Under the pieces are notes generated by a model, which saw only the letters and a program-made list of their open reading frames with translations, was not told the DNA's origin and ran no database searches. From an uncultured Oscillospiraceae bacterium (lineage in GTDB: Bacteria; Bacillota; Clostridia; Oscillospirales; Ruminococcaceae), in contig CAKSEY010000004.1 of the NCBI GenBank assembly GCA_934448295.1, forward strand, positions 1 through 64,000: DNA of 64,000 bases. Direction: 5' to 3'. Every line of letters starts with the position of its first letter. The stretch's first letter is position 1. Below, piece after piece: positions 48,998-57,834 of this stretch. The position numbers were made by a program, and so were the translations under genes.

Positions 48998-50761
48998 ATG
49001 GATAACAAGCATAGGTTCGTAACCGTTAGCGATAATTCTGGGAATGTCTGGGATATTCTTGCTCTTTCTCCAGAAATGCAAACTGATAAAAGTCCCGAAA
49101 CATCCAGTGCTGAGGACGATACTTTTTTAAAACTTAGATGTGATACCCAAACATCTAAAATTGATTTTTCTGTAAATCCAGGCGATATCAGAAACCCTTT
49201 TTATGATTTTGTAGTAGACTTTTCCGGACTCCGTTCTCAGAACGAATGCATAAAAATAAAATTCAATCCAATCAAGCATATTTCTACAATTGAAGAAGTT
49301 AAAAACGAAATGAAAATATGCTTGGGAATAGCCCTTTCTTCTTTTGGAATGTACTACCAGGAATTTGCGAATTTTCTGATTTCTTTTTCTCCTGAGATGG
49401 TATATGACGGTAAGGCTTTAAAAAAGTTTATTGGCAACAACTATTATATGCAGATACTTCTCAATCAGTTGGTGTTTGATGTGCTTTATGACTATCATCA
49501 TAAAAATGATGAGAAAATTGCAGCAAATAAAGCCGCTTGTATTCTTGATGAGGAAATATATCCTTTGATTGAGAACAATCCAAGGTGTGCCAAGATGATG
49601 AACATCAAAAATAAAAATCGTGTCCTAATTATTGACAACATAAGAAAGACGCTCAAAACTGGAGCAAAGGCAGAAAATAACCGAACCAGCGCTTCACTTA
49701 TAAAGAATAATATCACTTCAATGGGAATTGATCCAAATCAATATACGAATAGCTTTGTTGCTAAGAAGTTACCATTAATGAGTTGGATCTTTATATACAT
49801 TAATCAACGCAGAAGGCTGGTTTCATCCGTACAATACAGGAAACAGCTTAAGAACGATGGAAATAATATCAGCAAGGATGCCTTTATTGATGAAATAGTA
49901 ATATACGATTTATTCAGGGAATTGTATTATCCTTCTATAAACATGTCAGTAGAGAAATATTTTAATAACGCAATGATTTATTATGCTATCGAATCATATA
50001 AAAGGATTGACTTCATGCTCTATTTGCTTAGTAAGTGTGAATCGAATGTCTCTATTCTTAATGATATAGACAATCTCGAATCTTCATTCAATATCATTCC
50101 ACCGAAAGAAGAACAAGTAATGGAAAAACATTCTATTAATAATCTCTCATCAACATACCTTCAGACTTCAACACCAGCTGCATTTCTTCAGAGACATCAA
50201 CGTAAGATTCTAAAAATTCACGCTCTATCCAGATCTACACATGCGGTTTCAAGCTATTCAATTAATTCGCACGCAAGTCAGATGAAATCTCCTTTATTTT
50301 TGGAAAAAGCTCTATTAGATTACACTGTCTGCCCCAATAATCAGCAATCAGAAATGACCAATCATGAACAAGCAGAGATCAATCCCACCGATACAAACCC
50401 AACATGTGACTATTTTCAATATTTTCAGCGAATGGAAGCCTACACGCTTCTCAGAAACAAGGCGTACGAAATCTTTTCAGCCAACTACACATTTGGACCT
50501 GCAGGAGAGAACAAGTCTTTTTCTAAAAAAGAATACGAATCATTAAAATATTTTATTGAAGAGAATTACAATCTAAGGACTTTCCATGATGAAATACCGA
50601 CATGGAAAGAACTTTATGCCGAAGCTGATAAAGCCGATAATATGCCAGTTAATAAAGGAAAAAGCTCCAAAAGAAAAGTTTTACCTGATGATTCAATAAA
50701 TAAGCTGAAAAAGCGTATGATGATACTAAGCTCCTACCTGTTTCCTCGTATTGAGAAATAA
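48998..50761 (+). CDS. Large unknown protein of the mobile element
   Basis: I do not recognise this 587-residue soluble protein. ATG 48998 follows GAGGATTATAGGA; a start at 48977 has no site. Residues 80-330 are helix-rich with a basic stretch (YINQRRRLVSSVQYRKQLKN); residues 360-470 look disordered (Ser/Thr/Gln/Asn-rich); the end is basic (NKGKSSKRKVLPDDSINKLK). It has no signal peptide or membrane span. It lies between the possible replication gene and a bidirectional terminator and is AT-rich in codon use. Confidence 0.55.
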   Translation: MDNKHRFVTVSDNSGNVWDILALSPEMQTDKSPETSSAEDDTFLKLRCDTQTSKIDFSVNPGDIRNPFYDFVVDFSGLRSQNECIKIKFNPIKHISTIEEVKNEMKICLGIALSSFGMYYQEFANFLISFSPEMVYDGKALKKFIGNNYYMQILLNQLVFDVLYDYHHKNDEKIAANKAACILDEEIYPLIENNPRCAKMMNIKNKNRVLIIDNIRKTLKTGAKAENNRTSASLIKNNITSMGIDPNQYTNSFVAKKLPLMSWIFIYINQRRRLVSSVQYRKQLKNDGNNISKDAFIDEIVIYDLFRELYYPSINMSVEKYFNNAMIYYAIESYKRIDFMLYLLSKCESNVSILNDIDNLESSFNIIPPKEEQVMEKHSINNLSSTYLQTSTPAAFLQRHQRKILKIHALSRSTHAVSSYSINSHASQMKSPLFLEKALLDYTVCPNNQQSEMTNHEQAEINPTDTNPTCDYFQYFQRMEAYTLLRNKAYEIFSANYTFGPAGENKSFSKKEYESLKYFIEENYNLRTFHDEIPTWKELYAEADKADNMPVNKGKSSKRKVLPDDSINKLKKRMMILSSYLFPRIEK

Positions 50762-50772
50762 TCCCATAAAAA

Positions 50773-50805
50773 GGCACGACTCCCGCAAAGGAGCCGTGTT
50801 CTTTT
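50773..50805. terminator. Bidirectional terminator between converging units
   Basis: GGCACGACTCC (50773-50783) pairs with GGAGCCGTGTT (50790-50800), allowing a mismatch, flanked by an A run on the left and a T run on the right. Confidence 0.75.
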
Positions 50806-51690
50806 TTATGTGTGAGTTTTAATGTATTCTCCGACTGTAGGTTTCAGCGTGACTCCAGACGCAGTGAAGTCAGAGGCTTGGTTCAGCGCTATGCGCTCTG
50901 ATACAATCATATCACAAGCGCTGATCAAAATTTCCCTGGTTACGGATGAACGATTCTCTGACGCAGAACAGATACAGGCTGAGATAACCGCCTGTTTGAT
51001 TTCTCTGCCGCAAAAGTCATATCTTTCCGCCAGTTCAGAAATATTTATGTCGTCTGACAGTGGGATATTCATTTTAGATGCTCCCGCTGGATGTAGGTGC
51101 ACCGCCCAGATTCTCTTCCTGGTTTCACCATCAGGTCTATCAAACCTCACACTGATAAGTCTGGTCAGGAATGCGTTGTCGTAGCTGACTACAAGGTTTG
51201 TAGCAAATATAACTATACCCTCAAACATATCAAGATTCATCAGAAGCTGGCTCCGGAGAGCGTTGACCGATTGGTCGGCTCCGGAACTAACCTCTGATAA
51301 TCTTTTTGACAGCAGAGAATCAGCCTCGTCTACGAACAGCACGGCATTTCCCTTTTCAGCAGCTTTAAAAACCGCGTCCACATTTTTTGAGCCTTCACCC
51401 TGATACTTGCTTTCTATATCGGAATATGTTACACGCAGAAGTTTCTTTCCAATCATATCAGCTACTGCCTCAGCAGCCATGCTCTTCCCTACCCCCGATG
51501 GACCGTAGAAATTAAGTGCCGACGAGGGGTGCGGTTCTATCACCCGCAGCCCCCAATCGTCAAACACTTTTTCTCTGCAATTTATCAGATTCAGGACTTC
51601 CAGAATCCTGTCTTTTGTATGTTTAGGGATAATTACACGGTCAAAGGTGTATTCAGGTTTTCTGGCGAGAAAATTGTCTGTTCTATCCAT
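50806..51690 (-). CDS. AAA+ ATPase (single domain)
   Basis: A 294-residue AAA ATPase of the SpoVK/FtsH-like type. Walker A is GPSGVGKSMAAE (about residues 65-76), Walker B is VLFVDEADSL (about 117-126), sensor-1 is FATN, and RLISVRFDRPD contains the arginine finger region. It lacks a protease domain, so it may remodel partners. ATG 51690 with GGAGG lies just after the gene for a small membrane protein, so the two are probably coupled and the ATPase may act at the membrane. Last gene of the leftward operon. Confidence 0.88.
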   Translation of the reverse strand: MDRTDNFLARKPEYTFDRVIIPKHTKDRILEVLNLINCREKVFDDWGLRVIEPHPSSALNFYGPSGVGKSMAAEAVADMIGKKLLRVTYSDIESKYQGEGSKNVDAVFKAAEKGNAVLFVDEADSLLSKRLSEVSSGADQSVNALRSQLLMNLDMFEGIVIFATNLVVSYDNAFLTRLISVRFDRPDGETRKRIWAVHLHPAGASKMNIPLSDDINISELAERYDFCGREIKQAVISACICSASENRSSVTREILISACDMIVSERIALNQASDFTASGVTLKPTVGEYIKTHT

Positions 51691-51691
51691 A

Positions 51692-52033
51692 TCAGTCCTC
51701 CACCATCACAATTCCGTTATCGGCTGATTTCAGAAGCTGTTCGGTTTCCTTGTCAACCTCGCTGTATGCCGTGATTTTCTTCACATTACTGTTCTCGTCG
51801 ATTTCAGCAACAAGGGCTTCGATGTGGTCGAGGTCGCTCCAACTGATTTTCTTTGCTTCGGGGTCATTCACAGCCTGAGCAATAAAGCTCTTCATTTCAA
51901 TAACCGCTGCCTTTGCCTTTACGTTCTGGCGGATCTTTTTGATCACGTTTATTGTGAGCTTTCCAAACATAAAGAGCAGTATTCCGCCAAGTACTGAAGC
52001 TATTATTATTCCCATGATAGTAATCGGATCCAT
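51692..52033 (-). CDS. Small membrane-anchored protein
   Basis: The 113-residue protein has one N-terminal membrane span (residues 5-27, MGIIIASVLGGILLFMFGKL), a basic stretch, then a cytoplasmic helical domain (AVIEMKSFIAQAVNDPEAKK; LDHIEALVAEIDENSNVKKI). Probable membrane anchor or partner of the AAA ATPase encoded next. AGGAGG precedes ATG 52033. Family not recognised. Confidence 0.65.
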   Translation of the reverse strand: MDPITIMGIIIASVLGGILLFMFGKLTINVIKKIRQNVKAKAAVIEMKSFIAQAVNDPEAKKISWSDLDHIEALVAEIDENSNVKKITAYSEVDKETEQLLKSADNGIVMVED

Positions 52034-52046
52034 ATATCTACCCTCC

Positions 52047-52409
52047 TCAATTTCCGATGATCAGCAGGCCGTCATTTCCATCAACCAGCCTGGATTCTTC
52101 CTTAGCAAGCCGGGACACAACGATTTTCGGAACATCGTTGGCCGCAGCGTCATACTCAAAAATCAGGAAATCATCACACGTGTACTGAAAACCGAGCGGC
52201 TCATCAGCCATCTTTTCAAGTGTAGCAGGTCTTGCTATTATAAGCACAGAGCCGCGCCTTTTTCTGAACGACCTGAGATATTCCCTGTTTACTGGCATAT
52301 CAATTCGGGCGTCAAGCCAGCTGAGTTTTTCAAGCATTGTGGTTACTGATTTCGGTGAGATCACTGATTCATCGTCCACACGCATGTTTAGTAGTTCTTT
52401 TAAGTTCAT
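52047..52409 (-). CDS. Small soluble protein of the AAA operon
   Basis: The 120-residue acidic/basic mixed protein is not recognised. It has a basic patch in the middle (REYLRSFRKRRGSVLIIARP) followed by beta-rich sequence (FQYTCDDFLIFEYD; KIVVSRLAKEESRLVDGNDG). GGAGG precedes ATG 52409. An AAAC-N4-GTTT palindrome lies 20 bases upstream, so this gene and the two downstream may start their own message. Confidence 0.55.
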   Translation of the reverse strand: MNLKELLNMRVDDESVISPKSVTTMLEKLSWLDARIDMPVNREYLRSFRKRRGSVLIIARPATLEKMADEPLGFQYTCDDFLIFEYDAAANDVPKIVVSRLAKEESRLVDGNDGLLIIGN

Positions 52410-52428
52410 TAGTATTCCTCCTTCGGTA

Positions 52429-52452
52429 TCTCATAAACGTATGTTTTTGAGA
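52429..52452. promoter_or_regulatory. 24-bp operator, AAAC-N4-GTTT core (site 1)
   Basis: TCTCA-T-AAACGTATGTTT-T-TGAGA: 10 of 12 base pairs are symmetric. The core spacing equals that of Gram-positive LexA boxes (GAAC-N4-GTTC), with A/T in place of G/C at the outer position. Confidence 0.7.
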
Positions 52453-52530
52453 ATTTGTTTTTGCTATGAGTTCTGCGACTGAAACGACCACGAAATTGAG
52501 AGTTTACCGGGCTGAGTCGAGCTATCGCAT

Positions 52531-52542
52531 AAACGAACGTTT
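52531..52542. promoter_or_regulatory. AAAC-N4-GTTT site 2
   Basis: AAACGAACGTTT, 96 bases from site 1 and sharing its surroundings (CATAAACG..A.GTTTTT.AGA). Both sit in the gap 52410-52554 between two sub-operons, which otherwise holds no gene. Confidence 0.65.
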
Positions 52543-52554
52543 TTAAGATTAACT

Positions 52555-53304
52555 TTAGCTCACGTCTTTAGCCATATTTGATTCTTCCGTTACAATGGCA
52601 GTCATTAACTGACGTGAATACGCCCATGCAAGTTCACTCTGTTCGGCAGAAAGCTCTTCAACCATTTCAAACACATAAGAAGCATATGTCTGACCACTGC
52701 GGCTTACCTTTTTCTCAAGCGAGATATTAGTAACTACGCTATGGACTGGGAGCATCTTACCCGCAAGCCTGGCGGCGTACTTCTGGAATATGAGTTTGCT
52801 GGATACCGGAACTCTTACAACCAGAGGCATTATATTATTCGGACGTAGAAGATAAAGCACCACAGTTTCCTTGCAGGCCTTTGCTCCTGAATCCCCATTC
52901 TTAGAACCATAAGTATTGAACGGACAGGAAGCACATATTTTTCCATTGTGAGAAACCATGCTGTCAGTACTGAAACAATCCGGCGGAGTACCCTCAACAG
53001 GTTCAGCGTTTTCCCAGTATGCTCTGGGGGTTGAATAATCAAGAATGATGCCGGTAAGTTCTTTCTCGATCTCATCACCAGTAACACCCGGAATGGTAAA
53101 TACAGTAGCACCACCAGACGGAGCCTTAACAACATCGAAAAGCTGTAATGAGATTGGCTGATTTTTAAGATTGCCCTTGTTCACATCAATGACGTTACCG
53201 CTCAGTGCGATATAACCTTTGTCGTTGATTGAGACATCAGCAGTGTTCTTGCAGAGTGAGTTTGCCTTTTCCATAAGCTGTTCTCTTATTTTTGTGCCTG
53301 CCAT
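52555..53304 (-). CDS. Recombination-associated protein, probable DNA-binding partner of YqaJ
   Basis: The 249-residue protein contains a four-cysteine segment (Cys of PPDCFSTDS, then ICASCPFNTYGS, then KACKETVV) that could bind zinc, in a pattern I associate with phage and ICE proteins next to exonucleases. No annealase family can be named with confidence. AGGAGG precedes ATG 53304, two bases after the YqaJ nuclease gene. The pairing suggests an exonuclease/single-strand-binding recombination couple (inference). Confidence 0.6.
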   Translation of the reverse strand: MAGTKIREQLMEKANSLCKNTADVSINDKGYIALSGNVIDVNKGNLKNQPISLQLFDVVKAPSGGATVFTIPGVTGDEIEKELTGIILDYSTPRAYWENAEPVEGTPPDCFSTDSMVSHNGKICASCPFNTYGSKNGDSGAKACKETVVLYLLRPNNIMPLVVRVPVSSKLIFQKYAARLAGKMLPVHSVVTNISLEKKVSRSGQTYASYVFEMVEELSAEQSELAWAYSRQLMTAIVTEESNMAKDVS

Positions 53305-53306
53305 AA

Positions 53307-54251
53307 TTATTCCTCCTGACCTTTGATCGAAAATTTTCTGAATGTTGAAGCGACACTGTACCTGTTATAGATATCAGGCTGCTCAGCTTTCAGCTTTTTT
53401 GTGTTGAGTCGTTCCTGACTGACCGATTTCCATATTACACATGTACTTCCAACTGATCCAAGCTCACTATCGCCAAGCATATCCTTCAGCTTATTTTCAG
53501 CCAGCTGTTTCTTCGCTGAAAAAGCCTTTATCTGCTCATGAGCCTCTGAATATTCAGCTACCAGCTTAATTGCATCATCCGGCAGCGCTACCATGGCAGA
53601 ATTTCCGCCACTGTATTTTTTGGAAAGATATTTAGACGTAGCTTCTGACCCATCAATTTCAGGCGGTATACATCTTTGAACATGATTCCAGAAATCTGCC
53701 TCCAGTTTTATCAGCGCGGATATAAGGTTGTCATCTCTTTTGATAACTTTCCACCTGTATTCGTTCCCGCCAATAAGCACTGCAATAAATGCGTATGAAT
53801 AGCCCGTGACATGCATATAGTGCTGAACCTGGATAAGATACTCTATAGGAATATTATCCCCGTCCCATTCTCCTGCTTTGAAAGCGGAGGCAGTCTTTGC
53901 TTCAAATATACAGTCTCCATATTCAGGATGTTCTACGATTCCGTCAAGATTTGCAAGCATAAAGGGATGATCCTCACTATAAAGAATTGCGTTTATCAGT
54001 CTGACATTATAGCCAGTTCTTCTGATAAACTCATTCCTTACAAAAGGTTCCAGCATTGTTCCCCAATAAGCTGCTTCTCCTGCTTCAGATAATGGAATTT
54101 GATTAGTTTTATCTAACCAAAGTTCAACTGGAGAACGATACCTGTTTACTCCACAAACTATTGACGCGTCTGAGCCACCTATTCCCTTTCTGCGGAATCC
54201 GAGCCATTCTGCGTAACTCAAATTTCCTGTCAATGTTAAAATCTTTGCCAT
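53307..54251 (-). CDS. YqaJ-family exonuclease
   Basis: A 314-residue lambda-exonuclease-like nuclease (YqaJ). RRKGIGGSDASIVCGVNRYR (about residues 20-39) is the family start. The acidic metal site is LANLDGIVEHPEYGDCIFEAKTA: Asp, then Glu-x-Lys (near 98-118), and a later QVQHYMHVTG. Such enzymes degrade one strand from DNA ends for single-strand-annealing recombination, used by phages and integrative elements. First gene of the leftward operon; AGGAAAC lies before ATG 54251. Confidence 0.9.
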   Translation of the reverse strand: MAKILTLTGNLSYAEWLGFRRKGIGGSDASIVCGVNRYRSPVELWLDKTNQIPLSEAGEAAYWGTMLEPFVRNEFIRRTGYNVRLINAILYSEDHPFMLANLDGIVEHPEYGDCIFEAKTASAFKAGEWDGDNIPIEYLIQVQHYMHVTGYSYAFIAVLIGGNEYRWKVIKRDDNLISALIKLEADFWNHVQRCIPPEIDGSEATSKYLSKKYSGGNSAMVALPDDAIKLVAEYSEAHEQIKAFSAKKQLAENKLKDMLGDSELGSVGSTCVIWKSVSQERLNTKKLKAEQPDIYNRYSVASTFRKFSIKGQEE

Positions 54252-54486
54252 TGTTTCCTTTTCCTTTCATCACTAGATTCAAGCTGATCACCTAAAGTTC
54301 TTCTGCCATGTGAATAGTGCAGAGAGACAGTTTAAGGCAAATTTGAACAGCTTGTAGAAATAACTTGCATTTATTATTTCTATAGATATAATATATAAAT
54401 CTTTCGATTTCATAAACGGAGTCCTGCTGAGAATATAGTTCGCGCCGATAACAAAACAATGAGAAGTTTAGAGAGCCCATTTATAC

Positions 54487-54498
54487 AAACTTACGTTT
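54487..54498. promoter_or_regulatory. AAAC-N4-GTTT site 3
   Basis: AAACTTACGTTT lies 236 bases before the YqaJ start in the 650-base gap between the leftward recombination operon and the rightward transfer operon. Apart from this site, the inverted repeat at 54571-54664 and an A/T-tract, the gap 54252-54900 shows no gene. Confidence 0.55.
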
Positions 54499-54570
54499 TA
54501 GGTCATTTCATTTTACAGAATAATACTTTATACAGCTTTTATTCCAGTGCATTGTTATCAATCAAAACAT

Positions 54571-54664
54571 AGCGGGTTAGTAAATTTTGTATCCGCACAT
54601 CTGCAAAATCGTGTGTATGCAAATTTCATCTTTCATGCAAGGAGAGAAAATTTGCTAACCCGCT
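54571..54664. repeat. 18-bp inverted repeat, candidate oriT region
   Basis: AGCGGGTTAGTAAATTTT (54571-54588) matches the reverse complement of 54647-54664 with one mismatch, spaced by 58 bases. The loop holds repeated ATGCAA words, and alternating A and T tracts at 54686-54715 suggest bent DNA. It lies 240 bases before the coupling-protein and relaxase genes, a usual place for oriT. No nic site was recognised. Confidence 0.6.
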
Positions 54665-54900
54665 GATTTATACGTGTTGACCTGTCGGTAAAAAAATTTT
54701 AAAAAAATTTTTTTGTAACGTCAAACGTTCCAATTTTTACTGTGTTTTTTATGGCATAATATAGCCAGACCTAATGGTCAAACATCAATGGAAGCGCTGA
54801 ATCAAAAATCGACCCATTCAAAAGAAGAACTCACAATTCTTATTTTTTGTAATGTCTCGTTTTTATTCAGCATGACTCAATTCAATTCAGGAGGGTACCT

Positions 54901-56349
54901 ATGGAAGTATCAAAGAAGGTAAAAAAAGTAATCGAGCTGGCTGACAAAGTGAATCGTCGTGTTGACGTTTATAATGCTAAACACGATCCACTTGTTCCAT
55001 TCAATAAAGCCGACTGCAAAGTCAGTAATAGCTTTATTCCATTTGGGTTGGACGAAGACTATCCTATAGGTCTTGAGGCTGGCTGCGATGGCCATGGTAT
55101 TGTTATTGGGGCGAGCGGCTCCGGAAAGACGACATGCTTTGTTTTCCCCACTCTTATGTGGTGGGAAGAAGCTTTGGTCTGCATGGACGTTAAAGGCGAA
55201 GTGTCTGAACGGTACAGGTTCTTGAAATCCTATAACTATGTATCTCGCCCGGAGATTGTTTTTGACCCGGAGGACGAACACGGCCCACGCTATGATCCGT
55301 TCCAATTGATTGGAAAATATCCCATGGATAAAAATGTTATTATATCCTCAATCGTAAAAACTCTGATACCTGATCTTCCGGAATACTCCGATAACAGTTT
55401 CTGGACTTTATCAGCTCAGACGTTTTTGCAAGCGTGCCTGATTTTCCTTTATAACGAAAAGGAATTAAGCTTTATTGAAGCAATTAGGGCTATTCAGACT
55501 ACGACGATACATGAATTGATTAAGGAAATCAATTCTACTGATGATGAGGCTAAAACATTGATCAGTAGCAGCGTTGAAACAAACCCCAACCTAATCTCCA
55601 GCATTAGCGCTGATATACATAATGCTTTGCAGGTATTTTCAGACCCTTATATCTCCAGAGCGTTTGACAGGAATACAGCCCCAGATGGAAATATCCTTAC
55701 ATGGGACATGGTGCAGACCCACAACATATTTCTGAAGCTTCCGTCGGAGAAGATCAAGCATTGGAAAAGCGCTTTCAACATCATGTATTCACAGCTGATT
55801 TTCACCTTAAACAAGCGAGATGAAAAATATTCCAAAAGAGGCGAAAAGAACGTTCAAACACTTATTCTCATGGACGAATTTGCCAGCTTCGGCAAAATCC
55901 CGTTTTTTGAGGATGACATCGCAACCTTACGCAGCAAGAGCGTTAATATTTTTATCGTCCTGCAGAGTATTTCGCAGCTTGATGGGATATATGGCGTCAA
56001 TGCACGTAAAGTGATCATGGACAATTGCAGCCACGCACTAATTTTTGGCTGTAACGACACTGAAACCAGAACGTACTTTTCAGAAATGATCGGTACCTGC
56101 AACAGATTAAAGGGTTCGGTTTCTAAACCAATTTTCAAGGGTTGTGACAATAAGTCCTGTACTCTGAATTTCAGCCTGGTTAAGGAAAGCGTGATCGAAC
56201 CACATGAATTGGGAGCGCTTGGAGATAATGTCCTGGTTGTGTCGGAGGGTAAGTCTTTTCGACTCAAAAAAATAAAATGGTCTAAGAAGCTTCAGCGTAA
56301 ATTCATAGAATATTCAGAATTCATCGATATGCTCCGAAAATCAAAGTGA
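54901..56349 (+). CDS. VirD4/TraG-type coupling ATPase lacking membrane helices
   Basis: The 482-residue protein is a type IV coupling protein. Walker A is GASGSGKTT (residues 70-78), MDVKGEV follows, Walker B is LILMDEFASFG (about 322-332), and FIVLQSISQLDGIYG is the conserved QS region. Coupling proteins bring the relaxase-DNA complex to a type IV channel. Normal VirD4 proteins have N-terminal membrane helices; here the domain starts at once with a charged soluble stretch. It may dock on a helper element's channel. GGAGG precedes ATG 54901. Confidence 0.92.
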   Translation: MEVSKKVKKVIELADKVNRRVDVYNAKHDPLVPFNKADCKVSNSFIPFGLDEDYPIGLEAGCDGHGIVIGASGSGKTTCFVFPTLMWWEEALVCMDVKGEVSERYRFLKSYNYVSRPEIVFDPEDEHGPRYDPFQLIGKYPMDKNVIISSIVKTLIPDLPEYSDNSFWTLSAQTFLQACLIFLYNEKELSFIEAIRAIQTTTIHELIKEINSTDDEAKTLISSSVETNPNLISSISADIHNALQVFSDPYISRAFDRNTAPDGNILTWDMVQTHNIFLKLPSEKIKHWKSAFNIMYSQLIFTLNKRDEKYSKRGEKNVQTLILMDEFASFGKIPFFEDDIATLRSKSVNIFIVLQSISQLDGIYGVNARKVIMDNCSHALIFGCNDTETRTYFSEMIGTCNRLKGSVSKPIFKGCDNKSCTLNFSLVKESVIEPHELGALGDNVLVVSEGKSFRLKKIKWSKKLQRKFIEYSEFIDMLRKSK

Positions 56350-56382
56350 CCAATATATTTGCAATTTCAATGGAGGATCAAT

Positions 56383-56991
56383 ATGGAATCAGCTTATGAT
56401 AAAATGAAGCGTTTGGCGTTTGAAATTCGCCAGAAAAAGCAGAATGATATAAGGTTAAAAGCCAACTATACTCATCGGCGTACATATATAATAGGTCAGA
56501 TGGCTCTCGAACTACTGCCTTATAGTATACGCTTTACTAATGATACAAATGGCAGAAAGGTCATTCATCTTGCAAATTTCGAGGGATATGTACGTGCGTT
56601 ATCTGCCAAAGCCTCAATTCATGAATTTCTGACTTCATCTGCCCCTCTGCCTAAGAAAGTGGTTGTAGAGGTCAAGAAGGATCTGAGATACCTTGAAACG
56701 CACCACAGAGAAATCAAAAAAACTGCTGCAATTGGTCCGAGAGTGATTTCAGATAAAGATCAGGTCAGCCAATACACTGATACAAGGCACCTTGAAAAAC
56801 GTCGTAAGTATCTTGTCGGAATGATAATGCTTCACTATTTTCCTGAGCTGCCGCCACTTGACGATTGTACCAATGAAGTCTACAGAAGCCAGCTTGGCAG
56901 ATATGAGCAATTATTGAATCTGATAAGGAAGATCAATATGCAGGAATTTGCCAGACATTTACACATTGAAAGCATGAGGAAAAAGCAATGA
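56383..56991 (+). CDS. Mobilization accessory protein (MobC-like position)
   Basis: The 202-residue basic, helical protein starts at ATG 56383 (TGGAGGATCAAT upstream). It has a charged N-terminal helix (YDKMKRLAFEIRQKKQND) and a second helical repeat at HLEKRRKYLVGMIMLHYFPE that partly echoes HRRTYIIGQMALELLPYSI. Its gene lies between the coupling protein and the relaxase and overlaps the latter (ATGA). A relaxosome DNA-binding role is inferred from position; no family is recognised. Confidence 0.6.
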   Translation: MESAYDKMKRLAFEIRQKKQNDIRLKANYTHRRTYIIGQMALELLPYSIRFTNDTNGRKVIHLANFEGYVRALSAKASIHEFLTSSAPLPKKVVVEVKKDLRYLETHHREIKKTAAIGPRVISDKDQVSQYTDTRHLEKRRKYLVGMIMLHYFPELPPLDDCTNEVYRSQLGRYEQLLNLIRKINMQEFARHLHIESMRKKQ

Positions 56992-57749
56992 GTCACTATT
57001 TATGCAGCACAGGTCTTGTTCAGCGATCTAAGGGAAAAAGCTTCTCGGGAGCTGTATCCTATATCAGCGGTCGTAGCATTAAAGATTATCGTTCAGGTGA
57101 AATTCGTCGAAATAACCGAGAAGATGTATTATCCTGCAGGATATATCACCCGGCTGAAACTCCAGAGCGTATGCTGAGCCTGCAAGGGCTCAGTGATGCA
57201 ATCGAGCAGGCAGAGTGCAGAAAAAACTCCCAGGACGCAAGATGGTTTATTTGTGCTCTTCCTAATGAGTTGCCACTTAAAGAGAATCAGCGCATTGTTG
57301 ACAATTTTGTGAACGAAAATTTTGTAAACAGAGGGCTTATCGCAGTAGCAGCAATACACGAAGGACACAATAAGGACGATCCAAGCAGGAATAATCCTCA
57401 TGTGCATATTCTTGTAGCTATGCGAACCGTAGGCTATGATGGATTCTGCAGAAACAAGGATCGTGAACAGAATGGAAAAACAGCACTGAAAAGATGGAGA
57501 GAGTCCCTTGAAAGGGAGATCAATCGGGCTTATGAACGCAACCATATACCAGAACGTGTTTCGTGCAAAAGCTATAAGGTTCAGGGGCGTGACGATGTAC
57601 ATCCCAGAATGCGTCTCAGCCGCGCAGCATGGGAACAAAGAAGACAAAATGGCGATATGATACGTGTTTACCGCAAACATCAGCAGAAACGTGACCTTGA
57701 AAAAGAGAAAAAACTCGAACTGCTGCGACCTATTACGAGAATGCGTTAA
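56988..57749 (+). CDS. MobA/MobL-family relaxase
   Basis: The 253-residue protein is a MobQ-type relaxase that nicks oriT. Tyr25 in SGAVSYISGRS sits where MobA relaxases have their catalytic tyrosine. The metal-binding HxH is NPHVHILVAM (about residues 136-145) and an upstream acidic/His residue is in AAIHEGHNKDD. The C-terminus is short, with no primase or helicase domain. ATG overlaps the preceding stop. A short ORF-less gap of 85 bases follows. Confidence 0.9.
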   Translation: MSHYLCSTGLVQRSKGKSFSGAVSYISGRSIKDYRSGEIRRNNREDVLSCRIYHPAETPERMLSLQGLSDAIEQAECRKNSQDARWFICALPNELPLKENQRIVDNFVNENFVNRGLIAVAAIHEGHNKDDPSRNNPHVHILVAMRTVGYDGFCRNKDREQNGKTALKRWRESLEREINRAYERNHIPERVSCKSYKVQGRDDVHPRMRLSRAAWEQRRQNGDMIRVYRKHQQKRDLEKEKKLELLRPITRMR

Positions 57750-57834
57750 GGAGATGACGGGATATGGACAAGCCAAATATAGTTTTTGACGACCCCTCAA
57801 ATATATATTCTTGATCTGAAAGGAGGCATTTAAT

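Noticed and set aside
54292..54480. 62-residue minus-strand ORF in the gap before the transfer genes
   Set aside because: No ribosome site, no recognisable features, and it sits in AT-rich regulatory DNA.
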